NCBI GenBank assembly: GCA_024291935.2
Contig: CM044306.1
Location: 21,151,001-21,215,000 of the forward strand
Origin: Okapia johnstoni
Taxonomy: Eukaryota; Chordata; Mammalia; Artiodactyla; Giraffidae
Direction of reading: 5' to 3'
DNA length: 64,000 nucleotides
The notes below the pieces were generated by a model. It made no database searches. It was not told the origin of the DNA and saw only the letters and a program-made list of their open reading frames with translations. A program made the position numbers and the translations under genes. Positions 57,058 to 64,000 of this stretch are shown in pieces (position 1 is the stretch's first letter; each line of letters opens with the position of its first letter).

Positions 57058-57205
57058 TTAAAATTTACTTATTATTATTTTTAAAAATCTTTTGGCCGTG
57101 CTGCATGGCATATGGGATCTTAGTTTCCCAACCAGGGACCAGACCCATACCCTCTGCACTGGTAGCTCGAAGTCTTAACCACTGGACCACCAGGGAGGTC
57201 CCTCC
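57058..57205 (-). mobile_element. Short tRNA-derived SINE in the CASC3 3' UTR
   Basis: Reverse complement of the CHR-type head (ACCACTGGACCACCAGGGAG at the right, CCAACCAGGGACCAGACCCA in the middle). It is in antisense relation to the plus strand and so reads forward in the CASC3 mRNA. Confidence 0.85.
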
Positions 57206-57557
57206 TCCACAACCTTTAGAACTGGCTTTGCTGTAACACCTCAAATTCAGATTTCCCCTTTCCTTTAATAAAGAAAGCCCTCGTGCAGTTTTTCCATCTT
57301 CCCAAATAAAATGCTGCCATACTGACAATGGTTTCCACTCAACCCTACTCAATGCATTCATAAAACAAAGAAACTGGCAAATTTTGGGACTCCTCTAAGC
57401 CTCCCCCTGAGATATCCCATGATTACAACTTAGAGCACTAATTAGGTGATTGTTGAGCAAGTAAGCATGAACATTAGTTTTGAGAACATTCTGAGTCACA
57501 GTAAGTTTTACACTTACTTTTATCTGATGTTAGATTTAAAATATTCAGAAATTCCTA

Positions 57558-57581
57558 TTAGCTGGAACCCCTGCTTACAAC
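57558..57581 (-). CDS. CASC3: CASC3 last coding segment and stop
   Basis: After the acceptor TTTCAG|GT come seven codons, VVSRGSS, and TAA at 57558-57560, matching the C-terminus I recall for human CASC3. It is far too short to be found as an open frame on its own. Confidence 0.95.
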   Translation of the reverse strand, partial: VVSRGSS

Positions 57582-60500
57582 CTGAAATCATAAAGTTGGA
57601 ATTTGTTATCAGGTCATTATTTTTTAAAACAGGAAAAAGAAAAAAGACCATTTTCCATAGAAACACAACAAGAAAAAGGAGGGAAATCTGAAGAAAAGGA
57701 AAGTCCAATGATGTCAGATGTGCCCTAACATCCTTTATCTAGAGCTCCTTTCCTAGGAGCTCTCATACCTCAGGTGGTGGGGGCTTGATGGTGACTGGCT
57801 GGGGAGTCCTCCGGGGTGGGGAGGGCTTTGGCTGCACCTGCTGCTGGGCGGGATTATAGTAGGTCACTCCTCCATATACCTGCGATGGGGCCTGGGAGCC
57901 CAATAAGCAAGGAAAAGAAAAAGGAATTAATTCATCCAAACTATGATAAACAGGAAATATTATTCAGGCACAAAAATAAAGAGTATAGGGGAATTTTTTA
58001 TAATTTATAAGGGGAATCTGTAAGAGTATAGGGGAATTTCTAAGCTGCCCTCCTTTAAAATAATTATTTTTTTCTGCCTTAGTATGTCCTAATATATAAT
58101 ATAGTTTCTACTTCTTCAAAGTACTGCCCAGCTTTCTCTAATTCCTACCACCAGCTGACAAACGGAAGACACTGAGCTCAGTGGTTAACACTCCAGATAC
58201 CAGATGGTGTTAACCTGTTGGGAGTTAAACAATACAGGGAAGGGTAGGGCTGGTAGATAGAATATGGGTTTACTATGCAGTCAAATAAATTGCAGACATG
58301 CCCACCTAAGACATACTAAAACACTTGAACATACTAAAACACCATTAAAAAAAATGGAAGAGAATACACATATGACAGGCATCACCTAACTAGCATTTCC
58401 AGCTCCTACCACCACATGCAAATTAGTGGCACTGAAATGCTCTCTAGAATTCCTTGAGTATTCTCCTCATCCTATATTCCTGTCTGATTTAAAGGATGTA
58501 TACTTAGGAAAATCTCATTAGCCATCTCACCTGTGTGTTAGGATACAGATGAGGAGGTGGTGGGGGAGGCAGTGCCCCTGGAGGATAAGGGTAACTGGGA
58601 TTACCAAAGTTCATGACGCCTGGAGCAGAAAAGTAAGTAGGAGCAAGCAACTGCTGAGGTGGTGGCTGCCCTGGAGACATGGATACTGGTGGGGGATAGA
58701 GGCCTGGATTGGGCAGAGGCGCCGGTGTCTGATGGGGATGTAAACCTGGACAAGGAGAAGAAACAACAATTGAAACAAAAGGTAACACCTTTTCCATGGG
58801 ACGGCCTGGCTGGACTGCTCAGCACAAACAGGCTCAGATTTCAAGTCCTCAGGATGGACCCAAGAGGAGTTTGTTGCCCATGCAGCCAAAGTGGCCAGCC
58901 TCATAAGCAAGCAGCATAGAGCTGAGAAGGTTGGGGTTTGTGATGCCCCCAACATACATCCTTACATACTGGAAGCATACAAGCAGAGGTGCAAAGCTTA
59001 CCTGGGTGGGGAAGGTGCATTTCTGGCTGTACAATCATGCCCTGAGGAGGCAGTGGGGCAGGGCTGTCACCATGGGTATAGATTGGTCCCTGGAACTGCA
59101 CTGTAAGATATCACATTGGGACTCTCATAAATCCTCACTCTTCCCATCAAACGGACAAGTTTCCTTGTCCCTCAAACCCCTGAAAAGATGTTCTCAATTT
59201 TCCATATGAAGAAAACAGCAACCAGAGAATGTTTGTTAACCACCATGAGAGGTCACAAGGGAAGTTCAGAAGGCTGGTCTTTTAGTTCACTTCATCCTGC
59301 CAAGAAAGATATCCCAGCTATAAAAATAAACTCACGTGGATCATAGTAATGTCCCTCCATGATACTGATATGCACAGGAGGAGCAGGGGGCTCCGGCACA
59401 GGTCTTTGCCGTTGTGATGAATAGCGTTTGGCTCGTCCACCCTGGACACCCTGAAAGAAAGAAAGAGGTCTGAGCAAGAAGACTTCTAAAAGGCTGACTC
59501 TCCTATTAAGTCCTAACATCCTGTAGATAAACTGCAAAACATTTACTGGGTACATGGCAGTGTTAAAGAAGTATTTGCAGGACTTCTCTGATGGCACAGT
59601 TGATAAGAATACGCTTGCTAACACAGGGGACATGGGTTTGATCCCTGGACTGGGAATATTTCACATGCCTCGGAGCAACTAAGCCCATGTGCCACCACAG
59701 AAGTCCTCATTGCTCTAGAGCCCGGGAACTACAATTACTGAAGCCTGTGTGCCCTAGAGCCAGGAAGTTGCAACTACTGAGCCCATGTCCTACATTACTG
59801 AAGCCCAGGTGCCTAGAGCCTGTGCTGCGAAACAAGGGAAGCCACCACAATGAGAAGACTGTGCACTGCAAGTAGAGAGTAGCCCCCACTCTCTACAACT
59901 AGAGCAAACCCATTGTAGCAACGAAGACTCAGCGCAACCAAATAAATACAGCAGTATGTCCATGCCCCCCCCCCAAAAATTTACAAAATGAATTGAAAAA
60001 CTAATGAAAAACATTAAGCTCTAAACTGTACATTTCCAGAGACCCGAATAAAAGGGAAACATGGGAAAACTGACTTGGCTTAAACAGTGGCCAAACTGTG
60101 ACATGCAACCCTCTACATGCGCCCCTCTCCTCTGTACCATTTCTTCCATCCGGCTGAACTGAGGTGGAGGTCCTGCTCCCATGTGTATGTGGTTGGGCAA
60201 ACCTGTAAAACACCAAAAAGTCACTGCTGAAGAGCAGATACATGTGAACAGAACTAAAGACACATCAGGAAAATGACAGGGTGAATAATCCAACATGGGG
60301 AATGGCTCTCATCTTTTAAACTAACAAAATTCCTTTTAAACTATCTCTGCTTCCTGTCAACACCAGCATTTGCAAATTTGCCCCCACTGCCTGCCACCTT
60401 AATATAGCAGCAAAGCCTTCGAACATGAAAAAAAAAATTACTTCAGTAATGCAATTCAGAAAATGCAAGTTCAAAATTTTCCCATCAAATATTTACCATA

Positions 60501-63500
60501 CAGAATCCCTGGGAGGTTATAATTAGCATATTACTTTATCAAACATATTGGAAAATCTCAACCCTAATGTTTCTGAGCAACAAGTAGGCAGAGAAGGATG
60601 TTCTAAATCTACCTCTGATTATTTCTGGCCACAGAGGTCTAGGTTAAAAGTATGGGAAGAGATTCTCCTCTGGTTGAAGATGACTCAGGACAAAAAAAGG
60701 AATGTTCTAGAGACTGTCTCCCAATAGTAATAAGGCACTGGTAAGAGAGAGTGTACTTCTCTATTCAAAGATCAACTCCAGGTCCAGTTCAGGCTACCCT
60801 AGTTTTTGGTATTCCAAAATTACGCACACCAGAGAAGGATGCTAAAACTGCCAGTCCAAGTGAGGCTTTCCAATCTAAGTTTGAATTAGATTTCAGAAAC
60901 AATGGAAAAGATCCTCTGATCTATTTGACTGGAGGAAGAAAAAAAAAAGGATGGGTCAGAGGGGTGATAGGTAGTTCCTAGTCATGAGCACTATGCTGTC
61001 CCAACATGATATCCACTAGCCACACATGGTTACTTAAATTTCAATTAATTAAAAATGAAAAGTTCAGTTTTTCAGTCACTCTGGTCACATTACAAGTATT
61101 CAAAAGCACCATCATTACAGAAAGTTCTACTGGGCAGCCTGGCTTCAGAAGACTAAGGAAATTAGAGAGGCTTTCCTTTCAAAGAGATTAGGAGATGCTC
61201 ATCCAAATTCAAATGCAGTTTCTGCCTTGAAACATTTAACCATTAGCTCAAATAATAAAGAACACTGCCTTCTTCCACTTTTTCTACAGAGTGGTAAAGG
61301 ATTCTGCACTCAGGAGCTCAATGGTGGTGACTGATCAGTTAATAGTAAACAGTAAGCAAAGTAGTGGGCCAGTCTTATGTAACAGATAAAGCTGCTCTGA
61401 GCTCTTTGGATGAATATGCCTATGGATCCATTCGTTTATTGCAGTTAATGAAAATGAAGATATTTTCAGATATCACATCTCTGAGAGGCATTAGTTCCAT
61501 GTCCCGAAGTCCAATGGCGCAAAGGGATAAAAGCTAGTCATTAACCCTAGGTACCTACCCCGAAGCTCCCGTGATTGCAGGAAGGAAGGCTGCCCTGGAC
61601 TCCAATTCTGTTCTGTTATATTAAGTTGTGCCACATCTTGTTCAAGACCCCCTGTAGTAGAATCCACTGGAGCCTCCCAGTTTCCAGTCTTAGCAGGCGT
61701 AGGAGGTGTAGCTTCTGGGACTGGAGGTGCTGGGGTCAGCCCTTCGGGTGGAGGGGGCACCTCCTCTGCAACCTTGCCTGCATCTCCAGCTTTGATTCTG
61801 GTTCTTCTTGCCCGGGAATAGGATTTCTTTTCAACAGGCCTGTCAGGAGCTGGTGGTGCAGTATCAGCAGCAGGATTTGGTATCTCCAGGGCTTCCTCTT
61901 CCTTTTCAGGACTGCCAAGCACTTGAGCATCTGCTTCTGGAGATGGATCCCTTACAGGAGTCTGCTCCAAGTGCCGTGACCGGTAACTAGTCTCATGTTT
62001 AACAGTCTCACCAGACCGGCCAGCATGCTGTCCACCAGCTTCCACAGGCCTAAAACCAGTACGACCTTCCTTGAAGCCTCCAGATCGAGAGTAATTCCTG
62101 GGAGCCGACATGCGGCCAGTACCTGCAGCATTCCTGTTGATAAATGTCCTGGGTGGTAGGGTGCCCCCAGGACCCTGGTGGCGATGAGACTTACTTGGCC
62201 GCTCACCAATCCAGTTTGGATCTCTTTGTGGAGGACTCCCAAACCTGAACCAAGGGAACAGAAAAATAACAAAAGGGGCCACTAGAGACATAAACCGTGG
62301 GTCAGGAAGACTTCCCATATTCCTCATCCATTCAATTACAGGGCGGAATGGCATTTTAAAAAGCAGAGATGTTTTTTTTTTTTTCTTGCAAATATCAATA
62401 TAGGCTCCAAAATGTCCTCACCTAGGTTTCCGGATTCTTCGGGGTTTGATATCATCAGGATTGTGAGCTGAGCGGATGTCATAGCCATAAAGAGCAATGA
62501 GCTCCTGTCGGGACTTTGGAGCCTGTTCATCTTCCCGAAACTTGTCATGCTCCCAGCGACCCTCATCCTTCCACAGCTTTCGCTGACGTCCCTTGGGTCT
62601 GGTTGGAACCAGGGAAAAGTGTCTTAAGTTGGCAGACTGCCAAGTAAAGATGTTCATGAAATAAACAGGGTTGGGCAGAGAAACATTAGGAACTCAGGTA
62701 ATCTCTCCATCTTCCCAGACAGGTTATACAAAACAGGCCTTCCAAAAGGGTGAATCACAGCACCTCAGGGCCTGCTGGGCGTGAATGAAACAGGAATAAA
62801 AATAAGGAAAGCCTTTACTTCAAACTACTTACCACTCTGGAAACATCTCTCTCCTGTAAGGCCACCTATGCGAGTATTTAGAGGCCGTGAGCCTCAGATT
62901 AAGGAAGGCAGTGGACATATAGGTCTGGATCCCAGCTCCTCCACCAAGAGTTACTAAATATTCTAAGTCTTACTTTCCTCATTTGTACAAAGGAGATAAT
63001 CATAATACTTACCTAAAAATGTTGTGAACAGTTAATAAGATAATACAGGTAAAGCACTTAGTAAAGTGCCCGGTATACAGTTAGCATGCAATACATATAA
63101 TACTAACATACTACAGAGCAGTAGCAAGGGGCTGTTACCTGACTTCTTCCTCCTGAGTCTGCCCTCGAAGATCATGCTCAAAAAAGAGCCCTTTCCGGGG
63201 TATGTACGCTGGGTTCTTCCGATCTTCATCATCATCCAAATGCTTAGGGCCCTTTTTACCAACTTTGTTCTCCACAGGCTCTGTGCTTTCCTGTCGAACA
63301 GATAAAGAGCTCTTTACTCACTCCAAGCTTAAGAGCCCCTATTCCAGAACTCGAATGGAAATGGAGGCCTTTGGTGGGTACTAACCTGTCCATCCCCACT
63401 TTGCCTCTCTCCAGTCACAGTGCCTTTGGTGTCAGGCTTTTCTTCTCCCTTCTCATCTTTTGCTGAAGAATTAGCAGCATCATTGGCTTCTGATTTCAGC

Positions 63501-63544
63501 TCCACTTTGGAGTTTTCCTCTTCACTGTACTCCCTGTCATCACC
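57558..63544 (-). CDS. CASC3: CASC3 (MLN51/Barentsz), exon junction complex core factor; partial, codons about 100 to stop
   Basis: CASC3 joins eIF4A3, MAGOH and RBM8A on spliced mRNA and acts in mRNA localisation, translation and nonsense-mediated decay. Ten exons (63386-63544, 63139-63290, 62422-62598, 61559-62244, 60138-60202, 59336-59450, 59002-59100, 58531-58745, 57769-57891, 57558-57581) encode 604 residues in one unbroken frame. They align with residues 100-703 of human CASC3 as I recall it. The eIF4A3-binding SELOR region is intact: KGLFFEHDLRG (Phe188 in human numbering) and GRWEHDKFRED (Trp218). Downstream come an Arg/Gly-rich part (RTFINRNAAGTGRMSAPR), the VAQLNITEQNWSPGQPSF motif and a Pro-rich tail ending VVSRGSS. 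The exons for residues 1-99 lie beyond position 64000. Introns carry two SINEs. Confidence 0.97.
57769..57891 (-). CDS. CASC3: CASC3 window exon 9
   Basis: It encodes APSQVYGGVTYYNPAQQQVQ and PKPSPPRRTPQPVTIKPPPP plus E, codons 656-696. Acceptor is CCCAG|GC and donor GAG|GTATGA. Confidence 0.97.
58531..58745 (-). CDS. CASC3: CASC3 window exon 8
   Basis: It encodes LHPHQTPAPLPNPGLYPPPV, SMSPGQPPPQQLLAPTYF and PGALPPPPPPHLYPNTQ, codons about 584-655. Acceptor is TCCAG|GT and donor CAG|GTGAGA. Confidence 0.97.
59002..59100 (-). CDS. CASC3: CASC3 window exon 7
   Basis: It encodes QFQGPIYTHGDSPAPLPPQG and MIVQPEMHLPHP, codons about 551-583, the start of the Pro-rich tail. Acceptor is TACAG|TG and donor CAG|GTAAGC. 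Confidence 0.97.
59336..59450 (-). CDS. CASC3: CASC3 window exon 6
   Basis: It encodes GVQGGRAKRYSSQRQRPV, PEPPAPPVHISIMEG and HYYDP, codons 513-550. Acceptor is TTCAG|GG and donor CAC|GTGAGT. Confidence 0.97.
59578..59955 (+). mobile_element. CHR-type SINE, full length, in a CASC3 intron
   Basis: The head GGACTTCTCTGATGGCACAG, then CGGAGCAACTAAGCCC, CTAGAGCC repeats and a CAACCAAATAAATA tail. It is antisense to CASC3. Confidence 0.88.
60138..60202 (-). CDS. CASC3: CASC3 window exon 5
   Basis: It encodes LPNHIHMGAGPPPQFSRME plus EM, codons about 491-512. Acceptor is TACAG|GT and donor ATG|GTACAG, a slightly weak donor. Confidence 0.96.
61559..62244 (-). CDS. CASC3: CASC3 window exon 4 (large central exon)
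   Basis: 686 nt encode FGSPPQRDPNWIGERPSK onward to SFLQSRELRG, codons about 262-490. It includes the Arg-rich RTFINRNAAGTGRMSAPR, the KSYSRARRTRIKAG basic stretch and a Pro/Glu-rich segment. Acceptor is TTCAG|GT and donor GGG|GTAGGT. Confidence 0.97.
62422..62598 (-). CDS. CASC3: CASC3 window exon 3 (SELOR, second half)
   Basis: It encodes PKGRQRKLWKDEGRWEHDKF, REDEQAPKSRQELIALYGYD and IRSAHNPDDIKPRRIRKP, codons about 203-262. It contains the RNA-contacting Trp motif RWEHDKF. Acceptor is ACCAG|AC and donor TAG|GTGAGG. Confidence 0.97.
62945..63105 (+). mobile_element. MIR element in a CASC3 intron
   Basis: TTCCTCATTTGTACAAAGGA, GTTGTGAACAGTTAATAAG and GTAAAGCACTTAGTAAAGTG follow MIR order. 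Confidence 0.75.
63139..63290 (-). CDS. CASC3: CASC3 window exon 2 (SELOR, first half)
   Basis: It encodes ESTEPVENKVGKKGPKHL, DDDEDRKNPAYIPRKG and LFFEHDLRGQTQEEEV, codons 153-202. It holds the Phe that packs on eIF4A3 in known EJC structures. Acceptor is GACAG|GA and donor CAG|GTAACA. Confidence 0.97.
63386..63544 (-). CDS. CASC3: CASC3 window exon 1
   Basis: It encodes GDDREYSEEENSKVELKSEA and on to TGERQSGDGQ, codons about 100-152, an acidic low-complexity region. Phase 0 at both ends and 159 nt, so skipping would keep the frame. Acceptor is TTTCAG|GG with a SINE insertion site only 15 nt further upstream; donor is CAG|GTTAGT. Confidence 0.96.
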
Positions 63545-63559
63545 CTGAAAAAAGTTTCC

Positions 63560-63742
63560 TGGTACTTCCTTGGTGGTCCCATGGATAAGACTCTGTGCTC
63601 CCAATGCAGGGATCCCAGGTTCAACCCCTGGGTCAGGGAACTAGATCCCACATATTGGCAATTAAAGAGTTTGCATGCCCAACTAAAGATCCCACATGCC
63701 GCAACTAAGACCTGGTGCAAATAAATAAATAATTTCCCTTTT
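63560..63742 (+). mobile_element. tRNA-derived SINE inserted next to a CASC3 splice acceptor
   Basis: The head TACTTCCTTGGTGGTCCCAT leads through AACTAGATCCCACA to a CAAATAAATAAAT tail. It is flanked by AAGTTTCC at 63552-63559 and 63743-63750, a target-site duplication. The left end is 15 bp from the AG of the acceptor at 63545-63546. Confidence 0.9.
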
Positions 63743-63941
63743 AAGTTTCCCTGTTAGCTATGGAGATAAGATCTAAATAGTGCATTTTAAAATTTTCCAT
63801 TCTTTAGGAAAACATTTTCTAACAAATTTTACTATAATGCAAGAATTAAAAGCAAACACTTCAATATTTTTTACTAAAATTTCTACTGAACAGAAGCATT
63901 GTTAAAAAAAAAAATTAAAAGCACATTAAAAAAACCTATAC

Positions 63942-64000
63942 AGGGAATTCCCCAGCAGTCCAATGGTTAGGACTCCACACCTTCACTAACAAGGGTCCAG
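63942..64000 (+). mobile_element. SINE head cut by the window edge
   Basis: GGGAATTCCCCAGCAGTCCA, ATGGTTAGGACTCCACACC is the tRNA-derived head of a CHR-type SINE in a CASC3 intron. Confidence 0.85.

Larger units (their letters stand above)
55160..57557 (-). other. CASC3: CASC3 3' UTR
   Basis: About 2.4 kb run from the TAA to a cleavage site estimated about 15-20 nt past the AATAAA at 55177-55182. It contains one short SINE (57058-57205); otherwise it is repeat-poor compared with the flanks. Confidence 0.82.

Noticed and set aside
58504..58825. Alternative-frame open frames overlapping CASC3 exons
   Set aside because: They are out of frame with the spliced, conserved CASC3 reading frame and run into introns.

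Overview
This is ruminant nuclear DNA, probably cattle or a close bovid. The evidence is the dense load of ruminant and cetartiodactyl retroposons: Bov-tA and Bov-A SINEs, BovB LINE fragments, CHR-type tRNA-Glu SINEs and L1 tails of the artiodactyl kind. On top of these sit three spliced genes in the order of human 17q21 (CASC3 - RAPGEFL1 - WIPF2), the segment corresponding to cattle chromosome 19. The window runs against the genes, so all three are on the minus strand. There is no prokaryotic or viral gene content.

Layout from left to right. Positions 1 to about 20.2 kb are intron 1 of WIPF2. No coding exon is visible; the stretch holds unique intronic DNA peppered with SINEs, L1, L2, MIR and one BovB fragment. 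A CpG island at about 20.0-20.54 kb is the WIPF2 promoter with its untranslated first exon; it carries NRF1, ETS and YY1 motifs. About 20.56-37.66 kb is a repeat-rich intergenic region between the WIPF2 promoter and the RAPGEFL1 3' end. RAPGEFL1 fills 37.66-51.5 kb. All 15 coding exons could be placed with splice sites and phases and together give 663 codons, except that exon 1 has one surplus base in a run of 12 C. About 51.7-55.15 kb is intergenic, with two perfect RFX-type X-boxes. CASC3 fills 55.16 kb to the right edge: ten exons covering codons about 100 to the stop (604 residues) plus a 2.4 kb 3' UTR. Its N-terminal exons and promoter lie to the right of the window.

The three genes are not a pathway. 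CASC3 (MLN51/Barentsz) is an exon-junction-complex factor, RAPGEFL1 is a RasGEF-family protein with a CDC25-type domain, and WIPF2 is a WASP-interacting actin regulator. They are neighbours by conserved synteny.

I found no convincing undescribed system. The most interesting observations are: a SINE whose insertion site is 15 bases from a CASC3 3' splice site and which probably supplies its branch point; a tail-less 57-bp SINE head flanked by a perfect 18-bp target duplication; the RAPGEFL1 exon 1 homopolymer frameshift; an inverted (AC)n/(GT)n microsatellite pair beside RAPGEFL1 exon 2; and the paired X-boxes upstream of RAPGEFL1.
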